Source: an uncultured Caulobacterales bacterium (GTDB lineage Bacteria; Pseudomonadota; Alphaproteobacteria; Caulobacterales; Caulobacteraceae). From it: 64,000 bases of DNA. Positions 49,007 through 58,481 of the stretch are shown in pieces (the first letter of the stretch is position 1; each line of letters opens with the position of its first letter). The DNA lies in NCBI GenBank assembly GCA_903862425.1, contig CAIOYC010000032.1, positions 105,271 to 169,270 of the forward strand, given 5' to 3'. Position numbers and translations under genes: made by a program. Under the pieces are notes generated by a model. The model did not search any database, was not told the origin of the DNA, and saw only the letters and a program-made list of their open reading frames with translations.

Positions 49007-51868
49007 ATGATGCCTGTCCTGCGCGCCGTCCTGATCGGCTCGGCCGCCCTCGCGCTCGCCCTTCCGCTAAGCGCCGCTCACGCACAGACCGTCCCGGTCT
49101 GGCCGCAGGTTCACAGCGACATCCGCCCCGACCCGAACGTGCGTTTCGGCCAGCTGCCCAACGGCATGCGCTACATGCTTCAGCACAACGCCACCCCGCC
49201 GCACGAGACCGCCATCCGCCTGCGCATCGCCTCCGGCTCGTTCGAGGAGAAAGACGACCAACAGGGCCTCGCCCACTTCCTCGAGCACATGGCGTTCAAG
49301 GGTTCGGCCCATGTGCCCGAAGGCGAGATGGTCAAGCTGCTGCAGCGGCATGGCCTGGCTTTCGGGGCCGACACCAACGCCTCCACCAACTTCACCCAGA
49401 CCGTCTACCAGCTCGACCTGCCGGAGAGCGACGAGAGCTCCCTCGACCTCGGCCTCATGCTCATGCGCGAGACGGCCAGCGAACTGACCCTCAGCCAAGC
49501 GGCCATGGACCCGGAGCGCGGCGTGGTGCTGTCTGAGGAGCGGCTGCGCGATACCCCCGGCTATGAGGCGGCGCACCAGCGCCAGGCCTTCCTGATGAAG
49601 GGTCAACTCGCCCCCGACCGCTGGCCCATCGGCAAGGTGGACGTGATCCGGACCGCGCCGGCCAGCCGACTGCGCGCCTTCTATGAGGCCAATTACAGGC
49701 CCGAACGCGCCACGCTCGTGGTGGTCGGCGACTTCGACCTCGACGCCATGGAGGCGAAGATCAAGGCCCGCTTCAAGGACTGGACCGGCACGGGTCCGGC
49801 CACGGCGGAGCCGGTCTACGGCCCGGTTCGGCCGCGCGATGCGGAGACGCAGGTGATCGTCCTGCCGGGAACCACGACAGCCGTCTCGATCAGCTGGACC
49901 AAGCCGCACGATCCGTCTGCCGACACCCGCGCCAAGGAGAGGCGCGACATCGTCGAGGGCCTCGGCATCAACATCGTCAACCATCGTCTGGAACGGCTGG
50001 CGCGGGAGGACAACCCGCCCTACCTCGGCGCCTCTGTGGGGCGCTCCGACCAGCTCAACTCCATCAACGTCGCAGCTCTGGCGGTGACGCCGAAGGGCGA
50101 GGACTGGCAGGGCGCGCTGAACGCCGCCGACGCCGTGCGTCGGCAGGTGCTGCAGTACGGCGTCCAACCCGCCGAACTGGTGCGCGTGATCACCGAGTCC
50201 CGCGCTCGCCTCCGCGGTCTGATCTCGGCGGCTCCAACACGCCGCAGCCCCCTGATCGCCCAGCAGATGGTCGCCGTGCTCGATACCGACGAGGTCTATT
50301 GCGGCCCGGTCGAGAACGCCCGCCTCTTCGAGGAGGCGGCCAAGGACCTGAAGCCCGAACAGGTGGACGCCGCCCTCCGCCAAGCCTTCACCGGCAATGG
50401 CCCGCTCGTCTCCATGGTCACGCCAAAACCCCTGCCCGGTGGCGAAGCGGCCTTGCTGGCCGGCTTCAAGTCGGCTGAGGCCGCGCCGGTGAAGCCAGGC
50501 GAGGTGTTCGCCGACAAGGCTTGGCCCTATGCCCGGTTCGGCCGGCCCGGCGTGGTGGTCGAGAAGCAGGACCTGCCCGACTACGGCGTCACCTTTGTGC
50601 GCTTCGCCAACGGCGTGCGGCTCGCTTTCAAGCAGACCGACTTCAGCAAGGACCAGATCCTGGTCAGCGCCAATATTCCCGGAGGCCTGCTCACCCTGCC
50701 CAAGGACCGACCCAACCAGCTGTGGACCGCCGGCGCGCTGACCCTCGGCGGCATGCGCCAGATCAGCCTGGAGGACGCCGACCAGGTGCTGGCCGGAAAG
50801 GTCTACAATTTCGCCGCCCGCGTGGGCGAGGACGACTTCGTGCTCGCTGGGGCCACGCGCCGGGTCGATCTCGATCTCGAAATGCAGGTGATCACCGCCT
50901 TTCTCAGCGACCCCGGCTGGCGCCCCTCCGGACTGGAGCGTCTGCGCAGCGCGGGCCTCGTTCAACTCGCCCAGCTCGACTCCACCCCGGCGAGCGTGCT
51001 CAGCCGCAAGCTGGAGCAGCTGCTGCACGACGGTGATCCGCGCTGGGCCAATCCCAACGCCGACAGCCTGAAGGCCGGCTCTCTCGCCGACGCGCACGCC
51101 ATCTGGAACAAGGCCCTGGCCGAGGGGCCCATCGACGTGACCATGGTCGGCGACCTGAGCCTCGACCAGGCCATTGCCGCTGTGGGCAAGACGCTGGGTT
51201 CGCTGCCACCGCGCGGCGAGCCCCAACCTCTGGCCGCCGGCGCGCGGGTCGTCCGTTTCCCGGCCCCGACGCCGACGCCTGTCCGCCTGACCCACAAGGG
51301 CCGCGCCGACCAGGCCATCGCCTATATCGCCTGGCCGGAGCCGGATTTCTTCGCCGACCCCAAGGAAGCCCGCGCGATCAGCCTGGCGGTGCAGGTGATG
51401 CAGGGACGCCTGATCGAGCGCCTGCGCATCGCCGAGGGCGCCACCTATTCCCCCACCGCCGCCGCCCGACCGTCCGACACCTTTCCGGGCTACGGCGTGA
51501 TCTCCGCCTCGGTGGAGACCCCGCCCTCGAAGATCGACGGCTTCTTCCGCGAGGTCTCGGCCATCACCCGCGAGCTACGCGAAAAGTCCATCTCCACAGA
51601 CGAATTCGAGCGCGCCAAACGCCCGCGCGTGGAGCAGATCGAAAAGAGCCAGGTCACCAACGCCTACTGGGTCGGTCGGCTGAACGGCGCCATCGAAGAC
51701 CGCCGCCGGCTGGAGCTGGCTCATCAGACGCTGCCCAGCTACCAGTCGCTCACCCTCGCCGATATCCAGGCCGCCGCTCGAAAGTACCTCCGCGACGAAA
51801 CCGCCTTCCGCATCGAGGTCGTCCCGGAAGCCAAGGCGGCCGGACCCGTTCCGCCGCCTGCGCCCTGA
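49007..51868 (+). CDS. M16-family zinc peptidase (two M16 repeats)
   Basis: The roughly 953-residue periplasmic protein has a signal peptide (ends AHAQ), the inverted zinc motif HFLEH (His90, Glu93, His94) and the third ligand, probably Glu170. A second, inactive M16 half follows (from about residue 500). PqqL/YhjJ-type M16 peptidases are of this length and degrade small peptides in the periplasm. The ATG pair at 49007 is used because it gives a clean signal peptide. It lies 90 bases after hfaD, on the same strand, probably as a separate unit. Confidence 0.92.
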   Translation: MMPVLRAVLIGSAALALALPLSAAHAQTVPVWPQVHSDIRPDPNVRFGQLPNGMRYMLQHNATPPHETAIRLRIASGSFEEKDDQQGLAHFLEHMAFKGSAHVPEGEMVKLLQRHGLAFGADTNASTNFTQTVYQLDLPESDESSLDLGLMLMRETASELTLSQAAMDPERGVVLSEERLRDTPGYEAAHQRQAFLMKGQLAPDRWPIGKVDVIRTAPASRLRAFYEANYRPERATLVVVGDFDLDAMEAKIKARFKDWTGTGPATAEPVYGPVRPRDAETQVIVLPGTTTAVSISWTKPHDPSADTRAKERRDIVEGLGINIVNHRLERLAREDNPPYLGASVGRSDQLNSINVAALAVTPKGEDWQGALNAADAVRRQVLQYGVQPAELVRVITESRARLRGLISAAPTRRSPLIAQQMVAVLDTDEVYCGPVENARLFEEAAKDLKPEQVDAALRQAFTGNGPLVSMVTPKPLPGGEAALLAGFKSAEAAPVKPGEVFADKAWPYARFGRPGVVVEKQDLPDYGVTFVRFANGVRLAFKQTDFSKDQILVSANIPGGLLTLPKDRPNQLWTAGALTLGGMRQISLEDADQVLAGKVYNFAARVGEDDFVLAGATRRVDLDLEMQVITAFLSDPGWRPSGLERLRSAGLVQLAQLDSTPASVLSRKLEQLLHDGDPRWANPNADSLKAGSLADAHAIWNKALAEGPIDVTMVGDLSLDQAIAAVGKTLGSLPPRGEPQPLAAGARVVRFPAPTPTPVRLTHKGRADQAIAYIAWPEPDFFADPKEARAISLAVQVMQGRLIERLRIAEGATYSPTAAARPSDTFPGYGVISASVETPPSKIDGFFREVSAITRELREKSISTDEFERAKRPRVEQIEKSQVTNAYWVGRLNGAIEDRRRLELAHQTLPSYQSLTLADIQAAARKYLRDETAFRIEVVPEAKAAGPVPPPAP

Positions 51869-51924
51869 CCCTGGTTTCGCCCGTTCTCGCCTTCGCCCGG
51901 ATGAACGAACGATGCGCTATCCGC

Positions 51925-52773
51925 CTATTCGGCGGGGGCGACAGCCGCGGCGGCGTTGGCGGCGAGGGGCTTCTTCGGGTTCACCACGCGCATCAGCACC
52001 AGCATCATGGCGACGATGCCAAGCCAGGCGATCAACTGCAGTCCGTCCGGGCGGTCGGTATAGCCGACAATGGTCTTGAGCAGGCGCCCGGCCATGGAGC
52101 TTTCCGACAGGATGGCGGAGCTGTCCCACAGGGGGGCGGTGAGAATGTTGATCACGCCCGCCTGCTGTAGATAGGACGCCGCCTGCGCGCCCAGGCCGGC
52201 GGCCAGCAGGGTGATCAACCCTGTCGTCGCGGCAAAGAAGCGGTGCGCCGGGATGGCCAGAAGGCCTCGATACATCAGGAAGGTCAGGACCGCCCCGGCC
52301 GCGACGCCCAGCGCCCCGCCGGTCAGCATGCCTATGGCGCTGGTCCCGCCGGTGGCGGCGATGCCGTAGAGGAAGAGTACCACCTCCGAGCCCTCGCGCA
52401 GCACCGCCACGCCGACCACCACCGCCATACCGAGCAGCGATCGCGAGCCCCGCGCCACTTCGGCTCCCACGGCCTTCAGCTCGCGCGACAACTCCTTGCC
52501 ATGGCTCGCCATCCAGACGTTGTGCCAGGTTAGCATGCCGACGGCGACGATCAGGATGGCGGCGTTGAAGAGTTCCTGCCCCGCGCCGTGGAACAGCGAG
52601 GCGAGGCCGCCGGCGAACACCGCCAGGATGGCTGCGCCGAGCACGCCCGCCGCCACACCGCCCGCAACCCACAGTCCGCGTCCTGCGACGCCGCGCGTGG
52701 CGGCCAGTACGATGCCGACGATCAGGCCAGCCTCGATCATTTCGCGGAAGACGATCAGCAGTGCGCCGAGCAT
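51925..52773 (-). CDS. FTR1-family iron permease (EfeU-like)
   Basis: The 282-residue protein has seven likely membrane helices and two REXXE iron-site motifs: FREMIEAGLIVG (residues 9-20) in the first helix and LREGSEVVLFLYG in the fourth. These are the marks of EfeU/Ftr1 high-affinity iron permeases. It lies 10 bases after a cupredoxin-type lipoprotein and forms a two-gene system with it; no EfeB peroxidase gene is present. Confidence 0.92.
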   Translation of the reverse strand: MLGALLIVFREMIEAGLIVGIVLAATRGVAGRGLWVAGGVAAGVLGAAILAVFAGGLASLFHGAGQELFNAAILIVAVGMLTWHNVWMASHGKELSRELKAVGAEVARGSRSLLGMAVVVGVAVLREGSEVVLFLYGIAATGGTSAIGMLTGGALGVAAGAVLTFLMYRGLLAIPAHRFFAATTGLITLLAAGLGAQAASYLQQAGVINILTAPLWDSSAILSESSMAGRLLKTIVGYTDRPDGLQLIAWLGIVAMMLVLMRVVNPKKPLAANAAAAVAPAE

Positions 52774-52783
52774 GATGGGACTC

Positions 52784-53134
52784 CTACTGGACGACGACGA
52801 CGCCCTGCGCCGTCTTCGCGTGATATTCGCCCATAAAAGGATAGCGGCCTGGCGCCAGCGGGCCGACGCGCACGATGCCTTTCTGGCCTCCGGCGATGAC
52901 CTTTTCCCGCTTCAGGCTGTCGGAATCGAACTCGTCGGCGACGCCGTCGGCATTGGTGACCTCCAGCGCGAAGGGCGTATTGGCCTTCACCATGATCTCG
53001 GCGGGCGAGAATTTGTGATCCTTGAGCAGCAGCGGGATGGTCGCCGTATCGGCGGCCTCCCCACTCTTGGTGCAGGCGGCGAGACACGCGGCGAGACTGG
53101 CGCAGGCAGCCAGGAGGGCGAGATTGCGGATCAT
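52784..53134 (-). CDS. Cupredoxin-like lipoprotein partner of the iron permease
   Basis: The 116-residue protein has a lipobox (LAAC, about residue 21) and a cupredoxin-1 fold of the EfeO N-domain / P19-accessory type. Seen residues include DHKFSPAEIMVKANTPFALEVTN, quoted in part, and PLAPGRYPFMGEYHAKTAQG. A His in EYHA and Met in PFMGEY are candidate metal ligands. It may oxidise or hand iron to the permease. It is the first gene of the unit, just after a possible iron-responsive site. Confidence 0.85.
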   Translation of the reverse strand: MIRNLALLAACASLAACLAACTKSGEAADTATIPLLLKDHKFSPAEIMVKANTPFALEVTNADGVADEFDSDSLKREKVIAGGQKGIVRVGPLAPGRYPFMGEYHAKTAQGVVVVQ

Positions 53135-53166
53135 GGTTGCGTACTAAACGATAACTGTTCGCAATT

Positions 53167-53180
53167 GCAATGGTTATTGC
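53167..53180. promoter_or_regulatory. Inverted repeat, possible iron-regulator site
   Basis: The sequence GCAATGGTTATTGC has perfect 5-base arms with a 4-base centre and lies 33 bases upstream of the cupredoxin/iron-permease start, in an unusually AT-rich patch (53145-53180). It resembles Fur-like A/T-rich dyads loosely; assignment is tentative. Confidence 0.35.
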
Positions 53181-53269
53181 GTCCGCATCTCTACTTAGGT
53201 TGAGGGCCCGCCGCTGTTCAGGCGAGGGCGCATTGGCTAGGGATGTTCGCCACGCCTTCCGGAGCCGTC

Positions 53270-53911
53270 ATGACGCTGCGCTTGCCGATCCTGTTCAGCC
53301 TGCTCGCCCTCGCCGGCGCCGCCGAAGCCGCGCCCGCCGCAGCGCCTTCGCCGTTCCAGGGACCCGCCCTGGCGCAGGACCAGGTGCTGTCGCGCGCGGT
53401 GGGCTCGATCCAGGTCAGCCTGCCCAGACTGAACCCGGACGGCACGCTGCCGGTGGTGAACTCCGGCTATGGCCGCTCGACCTCGTTTCCGGTGAGCTGG
53501 ACGCCCGTGCCGGGCGCCAAGGCCTATGCGGTGATCGTGCAGGACCTTCAGTCGGGCGGTCCAGCAGCTCTGACCCACTGGATGGCCTACAACATCCCGC
53601 CCACCCTGACGGAGCTGCCGCGCTCGGCGCATAACCGCGCCGAGATCACCGGCCCCAAGGGCTTCCTGCAGGGTCTGAATTCGCTCGGCGGCATCGGCTA
53701 TGTGGGACCCAAACCGCCCGCCAGCGATCCGCCGCACAAAATCCACGTTCAGGTCTTCGCCCTGACCCGCATGCTGCCGATCGGCGGTGGCGCGACCCTC
53801 GACAAGCTGGTGCAGACCATGGGCGACCGTGTGCTGGCCGAGGGCGAGGCGGTGGTCCCTTTCCAGGCGCCTCAGCCGGGCGATCCCAAGCCGGGCAAAA
53901 CCAGAAGCTAG
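53270..53911 (+). CDS. PEBP / YbhB-YbcL family protein
   Basis: The protein of about 213 residues has a signal peptide ending near AEA. A phosphatidylethanolamine-binding fold follows: FPVSWTPVPGAKAYAVIVQD, LTHWMAYNIPPTLTELP and PPHKIHVQVFAL. In bacteria these periplasmic proteins have poorly defined ligand-binding roles. The ATG at 53270 follows GGAG by five bases; an in-frame ATG at 53243 is unlikely. It converges on the MipA-like gene. Confidence 0.9.
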   Translation: MTLRLPILFSLLALAGAAEAAPAAAPSPFQGPALAQDQVLSRAVGSIQVSLPRLNPDGTLPVVNSGYGRSTSFPVSWTPVPGAKAYAVIVQDLQSGGPAALTHWMAYNIPPTLTELPRSAHNRAEITGPKGFLQGLNSLGGIGYVGPKPPASDPPHKIHVQVFALTRMLPIGGGATLDKLVQTMGDRVLAEGEAVVPFQAPQPGDPKPGKTRS

Positions 53912-53915
53912 CCGT

Positions 53916-54692
53916 CTACCAAGAGAAGCGATGCGTCATGGCGATGGCCAGGGTCGCCGCGTTGCGGGTATCGGCGCCGGACTGTGGACGGCTCGGGCGC
54001 AGCACCTGGTCGTCGCTGAGGCTGAGCACGAACTTGGTGCGAGGCTTCCACAGATAGACCAGCGCCACCTGCGCGCCCGCGCTGTAGTAATCGCCGATGC
54101 TGGTGGAGCCAGGCGTCCTTGACGGCGAGCGCACGAAGGCGTTTTGCGAGAACCGGCGGTCGGCCCAGCCGAGGCGCGCCTCCAGCCCCAGCCACCACTT
54201 GGGCGCCAGCTGCGGCAGGGTGTCGAGGGAGATGTCGCCGGACACGCCTTCATAGGCGTTCACCGCCTTGCGCACCCGCACGTCAAGCTCGGCATAGGTG
54301 AGATCGACCTTGGCGAAGCCGCCCACCTCCACCGCGTCGGCGGTGCGGGATGAACGGGGCGGCAGATGGTCGTTATAGGCCTGGCGGTATTCGAGGTCGG
54401 GCCCGGCCTTGAGCCGCCCCCAGCGGATCGCCGTGTACTGGATGCCGTCGTCGAGGCTGAAGTGCAGGTCCTTGCCCCACTGCCCATCGATCAGCGGCAC
54501 GGCGTCCACGGTATAGGAATTTGCGCCGAGATGATCGGGGCGAAGGCGCACCGCCGCGCCGAGGTCGATGGTCAGCCCGCTCTCGGGCAGCAGGATGGGG
54601 TTGGCTTCGGCGGGCGACGCCGCACGGACAGCGCCGGCCGACACGAGCGACATCAGCACGGCGGCAATGCAGTAGAGGCCGGAACGCGCCAT
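53916..54692 (-). CDS. MipA/OmpV-like outer-membrane protein
   Basis: The 258-residue protein has a signal peptide (ends RAA, about residue 25). It then shows the beta-strand series of the MipA/OmpV family: ILLPESGLTIDLGAAVRLRPDH, quoted in part, DDGIQYTAIRWGRLKAGPDLEYRQA and the C-terminal MTHRFSW with a final aromatic. MipA was named as a scaffold for murein enzymes; OmpV-type members are porin-like. The gene stands alone with 107 bases to the divergent DUF2946 gene. Confidence 0.78.
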   Translation of the reverse strand: MARSGLYCIAAVLMSLVSAGAVRAASPAEANPILLPESGLTIDLGAAVRLRPDHLGANSYTVDAVPLIDGQWGKDLHFSLDDGIQYTAIRWGRLKAGPDLEYRQAYNDHLPPRSSRTADAVEVGGFAKVDLTYAELDVRVRKAVNAYEGVSGDISLDTLPQLAPKWWLGLEARLGWADRRFSQNAFVRSPSRTPGSTSIGDYYSAGAQVALVYLWKPRTKFVLSLSDDQVLRPSRPQSGADTRNAATLAIAMTHRFSW

Positions 54693-54799
54693 CGGGATCC
54701 ACGCACTGAGGTTAATGGGGTTGAAGGCGCTGCGGCCAAGCCTGTCAATCGGCGTCGGTGTCGCTGGCTCGCGTCGCGGCGCCGTGATAGCTCGGACGC

Positions 54800-55186
54800 A
54801 TGACGGGGCTGTCGGGCATGATGTCCGCCAAATGGGGAGACGTGCGACGCGGGCTTTTGCTCGCGCTGTCGCTTGTCGCCCTGGTGCTGCAGATCAATGC
54901 CCCCGTCCACGCCACCCTGATGATCGTGGCGGCGGTGGACGGCTCGGCCCTCTGCGCCGAGCACCAGGCCGGCAAGGGCGACCAGAAGGCCCCGGATCCG
55001 CAGAAGGCCTGCGCCGCCTGCGTCGTGTGCGTGGGCGGAGGCGGTCTCGCCCTCCTGCCGACGCCGCTCTTCCACTTCGTGCGTTACGCCGTCGCCGCGC
55101 CGCCGGTGGAGATCGCCGCCGCCATCGCCGCGCGCGGGCCGCCGCTTCTGGTCCCCAAGGCCCGCGGACCGCCTACAAACGCCTGA
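54800..55186 (+). CDS. DUF2946-like membrane protein
   Basis: The 128-residue protein has an N-terminal hydrophobic helix (about 18-36), a central Cys-rich motif (ACAACVVC at about 70-77) and a C-terminal half with one more hydrophobic stretch. Short proteins with this layout next to TonB copper receptors and PCuAC chaperones belong to DUF2946. The paired cysteines may bind copper. Two later in-frame ATG codons (54818, 54821) are also possible starts. Confidence 0.75.
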   Translation: MTGLSGMMSAKWGDVRRGLLLALSLVALVLQINAPVHATLMIVAAVDGSALCAEHQAGKGDQKAPDPQKACAACVVCVGGGGLALLPTPLFHFVRYAVAAPPVEIAAAIAARGPPLLVPKARGPPTNA

Positions 55187-55269
55187 CCCGTTCCGTTCGC
55201 GCGGCCCTGCCGGCTGCGCTCGTCGTCACGTCCGGAGAGCCGAGCGCTCCCGGCGGTCAGGACTATTTC

Positions 55270-57567
55270 ATGCATACCTATCTGTTTGGCGGCGCCTGCG
55301 CGCTCGCCCTCATCAGCGGCGTCGCCCAGGCTGGCGAGGTTGATACCGCCGCCCCCGAAGTGGTCGTCACCGGCGAACGCCTCGTCCCCGACGCCAAGCC
55401 TTCGCCCGCGCCCAGGACCACCATCGATGCGGTGAAGATCGCGGAGACGATCAATGCTGTGAACGTGGAGGACGCCCTGCGCTATGCGCCGGACATCTTG
55501 GTGAGGAAGCGCCACATCGGCGACACCCAGGACCCGATCACCACCCGCACCTCCGGCGTGGGCTCCAGCGCCCGCAGCCTGATCTATGCCGACGGGGTGC
55601 TGCTGTCGGCCCTGATCGGCAACAACAACTCCAACGCCTCGCCGCGCTGGGGCTTGGTGGCGCCGGAGGAGGTGGCGCGGATCGACGTGCTCTACGGGCC
55701 CTTCGCCGCCGCCTATCCCGGCAATTCAATCGGCGCGGTGGTCAACGTCACCACCCGCATGCCGGACCATCTGGAAGGCTCCATCGCCGCCACCGGCGCG
55801 CTGCAGCACTTCAATCAGTACGGCACGAGCAGCGACCTGCCCACCGGCTCGATCTCCGCCATCCTCGGCGACCGGATCGGCCCCTGGCGGTTCTGGGTGG
55901 CCGAGACCCACACCGACAGCGCCGGCCAGCCCCTGACCTATGTGGTCGCCACCAAGCCCAATGCGACCAGCACGGCCGGCGCGGCGACGACGGGCGGTTA
56001 TACCGACGGCAACAAGCTCGGCCAGACCGTGGCCGTGATGGGCGCCTCGGGCCTGGAGCACCAGGCGCAGGACAGCGCCAAGCTGAAGGTCAGCTACGAC
56101 CTGCCCTACGGCATGACGGCGGCCTACAGCTTCGGCCTGTTCAATCAGGTCGATCATTCCGGCGTGCAGAGCTATCTGACCAATGCCGCGGGCGCGCCGG
56201 TCTATGCCGGGTCGCTGAACATCGGCGGCTATAATTACAGCGTCGCCAACTCCGCCTTCGCCAACGGGGTCTATCACCTGGACGAGCGACACTATGGCCA
56301 GAGCCTCAGCCTCGCCTCCGCGCCGACCGGAACCTTCACCTGGAAGGCCATCCTGACCAATTACGACTTCGACAAGGACGAGCAGCGCACCGCCGCCACC
56401 GCTCTGCCGAGCGGACTGGCCCAGGGCACGGCGGGCACGATCAGCCGGCTCGACGGTACGGGCTGGACCACGGCGGATGCCGACGCCACGTGGAAGCCTT
56501 TCGGCCAGCGCGACGTGGTGCTGAGCTTCGGCGCCCATGCCGACCGGTTCGTGTTCAAGAACCCCAAATATACCACCGCCGACTGGGTGGACGGGCAGCC
56601 CGGCGCCCTCACCAGCTATGCCCAGGGCAAGACCGAGACGGACGCCCTGTGGGGCCAGGTCGAGGCGCCCATCACCTCGACCCTCAAGCTGATCCTCGGC
56701 GCCCGCTACGAGTGGTGGGAGGCCTATGACGGGGTGAACTATTCCACCAGCCCGGCCCTGAACGTGGCCCAGCCCAAGCTCGACGCCGACAAGCTGTCGC
56801 CCAAGGCGGCGCTGGAGTGGCGGCCGTTCGACAAGTGGACCTTCTTCGCCCGCTACGGCCGCGCCTATCGCTTCCCCACGGTGACCGAGCTCTACCAGTC
56901 GGTGACCACCGGCCCGATCCTGAGCGTGCCCAACCCCAACCTGAAGCCGGAGCGCGCCGACACCTTCGACCTCACCGCCGAGCGCACGGTGGGCGCCCTG
57001 GGCAAGGCGCGCGTCTCCCTGTTCCAGGAGACGATCCGCAACGACCTGATCAGCCAGTCCGCCCCCCTCGTGGCCGGGTCCTCCACCCTCTACACCTACG
57101 TGCAGAACGTGGACCGGGTGCGCAGCAATGGGGCGGAGCTGGTGTGGGAGGATCTGCCCATCCTGCCGACGCTCACCCTGTCGGGCAGCGTCACCTACGT
57201 GGATAGCCACATCAAGGCGGACGCAGCCTTCCCTACGGCGGTGGGCAAGCGCCTGCCCCAGCTGCCGAAGTTCCGCTCCACCCTGGTGGCCACCTGGCGT
57301 CCGGCGCCGGCCTGGACCGCCACCTTGGCGGGCCGCTATTCGGGGCGCGAGTTCGCCAACCTCGACAACTCCGACACCTACGCCAACACCTATACGGGCT
57401 TCTCCGCCTTCTTCGTCGCCGACGCCCGTATCCGCTGGCAGGCGACCGAGCGGATGTCCCTGGCGCTGGGCGTGGATAACCTGCTGGATCGCAAGTACTT
57501 CCTCTACCACCCCTTCATGCAGCGCACGGTGCTGCTCGAAGCCAAGTACAGCTTCGGAGGTCGCTGA
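55270..57567 (+). CDS. TonB-dependent receptor, probably for copper
   Basis: The 765-residue protein has a signal peptide (MHTYLFGGACALAL ... AQA) and a TonB-box-like PEVVVTGERL. A plug domain follows (NAVNVEDALRYAPDILVRKRHIGDTQDP quoted in part), then a barrel that ends in a basic/aromatic KYSFGGR. It lacks an STN domain. Position between a DUF2946 gene and a YcnI-PCuAC/SCO1 pair points to copper or copper-chelate import. AGGA precedes ATG 55270. The last bases are shared with the next start codon. Confidence 0.9.
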   Translation: MHTYLFGGACALALISGVAQAGEVDTAAPEVVVTGERLVPDAKPSPAPRTTIDAVKIAETINAVNVEDALRYAPDILVRKRHIGDTQDPITTRTSGVGSSARSLIYADGVLLSALIGNNNSNASPRWGLVAPEEVARIDVLYGPFAAAYPGNSIGAVVNVTTRMPDHLEGSIAATGALQHFNQYGTSSDLPTGSISAILGDRIGPWRFWVAETHTDSAGQPLTYVVATKPNATSTAGAATTGGYTDGNKLGQTVAVMGASGLEHQAQDSAKLKVSYDLPYGMTAAYSFGLFNQVDHSGVQSYLTNAAGAPVYAGSLNIGGYNYSVANSAFANGVYHLDERHYGQSLSLASAPTGTFTWKAILTNYDFDKDEQRTAATALPSGLAQGTAGTISRLDGTGWTTADADATWKPFGQRDVVLSFGAHADRFVFKNPKYTTADWVDGQPGALTSYAQGKTETDALWGQVEAPITSTLKLILGARYEWWEAYDGVNYSTSPALNVAQPKLDADKLSPKAALEWRPFDKWTFFARYGRAYRFPTVTELYQSVTTGPILSVPNPNLKPERADTFDLTAERTVGALGKARVSLFQETIRNDLISQSAPLVAGSSTLYTYVQNVDRVRSNGAELVWEDLPILPTLTLSGSVTYVDSHIKADAAFPTAVGKRLPQLPKFRSTLVATWRPAPAWTATLAGRYSGREFANLDNSDTYANTYTGFSAFFVADARIRWQATERMSLALGVDNLLDRKYFLYHPFMQRTVLLEAKYSFGGR

Positions 57568-58481
57568 TGCGCCGGTTTGCAAGTCGAGCCGCCGTCGGCG
57601 CAGCGCTTCTGGTCGCGAGCGCGGCCCAGGCGCACATCACCCTCACGCCGGCCACGGCCGAGGCCGGCCACAGCTTCGCCGGCGCCTTCCGCGTCGGGCA
57701 TGGCTGCGCCGGTTCCGCCACCAAGGGCATCCGGGTGGTGCTGCCGCCCGCGGTGACCAGCGCCCGGCCCCAGGCCAAGCCGGGCTGGACCATCAAGGTC
57801 GAGCACGCTGTCGGACCCGAGGGCAAGGACCGGGTCGCCGCTATCGTGTGGTCGGGCGGCCTTGTGCCGGATGACGAGTACGACGATTTCGGCGTCATGC
57901 TGGGCCTGCCGGCCAAGGCGGGGCCGGTCTTCATCCCCGTGGTCCAGACCTGTGAGGCGGGCGAGTCGCGCTGGGACGAAATCCCGTCGCCGGGGACGTC
58001 GCTGCACAGCCTGAAGCGGCCGGCCGCCGTGGTGGAGGTCATAGCGCCGCCGCCCCTCGCCGTCATCGGTGGGATCGAGGTGCGCGAGGGCTGGGTGCGG
58101 GCGGCGCCGAACAGCGCCCCCGCCGCCGCAGCTTACCTCGTGCTGCACAATGGGTCGAAACAGGCGGATCGTCTGGTCTCCGTCTCCACGCCTGCCGCGG
58201 CGCGGGCGGAACTGCACAACATGAGAATGGACGGCGGGGTGATGCGGATGCGTGCGCTTGAGCACGGGCTCGACCTGCCCGCCGGCGGCGACGCGGCCCT
58301 GGCGCCGGGCGGCAATCACGTGATGCTGTTCGGCCCCGCCGCGCCCCTCGAGCCCGGCGGCAAGGTCGAACTGACCCTGGTGTTCGAGCATGCTGGGCGG
58401 GTGACCGTCACCCTGCCGGTGCGTTCGGCGGACGACAGCGGTGGCGGCGGCGGCGAGCATCACCACGGCGGCATGCGATGA
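57567..58481 (+). CDS. YcnI (DUF1775) - PCuAC fusion copper chaperone
   Basis: The 304-residue protein joins two copper-binding families. After signal cleavage at AQA the mature N terminus is His23 (HITLTP), as in YcnI-type proteins that bind copper by a single-His brace. The DUF1775 domain runs to about 155. A PCuAC domain follows (about 168-290) with the site His217-x-Met219 ... Met228 ... His251-x-Met253 (HNM, MRM, HVM). The tail GGGEHHHGGM adds more possible copper ligands. PCuAC delivers copper to the Cu-A or Cu-B centre of cytochrome oxidase. The ATG overlaps the receptor stop (TGATG). Confidence 0.9.
   Translation: MRRFASRAAVGAALLVASAAQAHITLTPATAEAGHSFAGAFRVGHGCAGSATKGIRVVLPPAVTSARPQAKPGWTIKVEHAVGPEGKDRVAAIVWSGGLVPDDEYDDFGVMLGLPAKAGPVFIPVVQTCEAGESRWDEIPSPGTSLHSLKRPAAVVEVIAPPPLAVIGGIEVREGWVRAAPNSAPAAAAYLVLHNGSKQADRLVSVSTPAAARAELHNMRMDGGVMRMRALEHGLDLPAGGDAALAPGGNHVMLFGPAAPLEPGGKVELTLVFEHAGRVTVTLPVRSADDSGGGGGEHHHGGMR

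Noticed and set aside
49067..51295. 742-codon frame opposite the M16 peptidase
   Set aside because: The plus-strand frame carries HFLEH and a signal peptide; the antisense frame has no motif.
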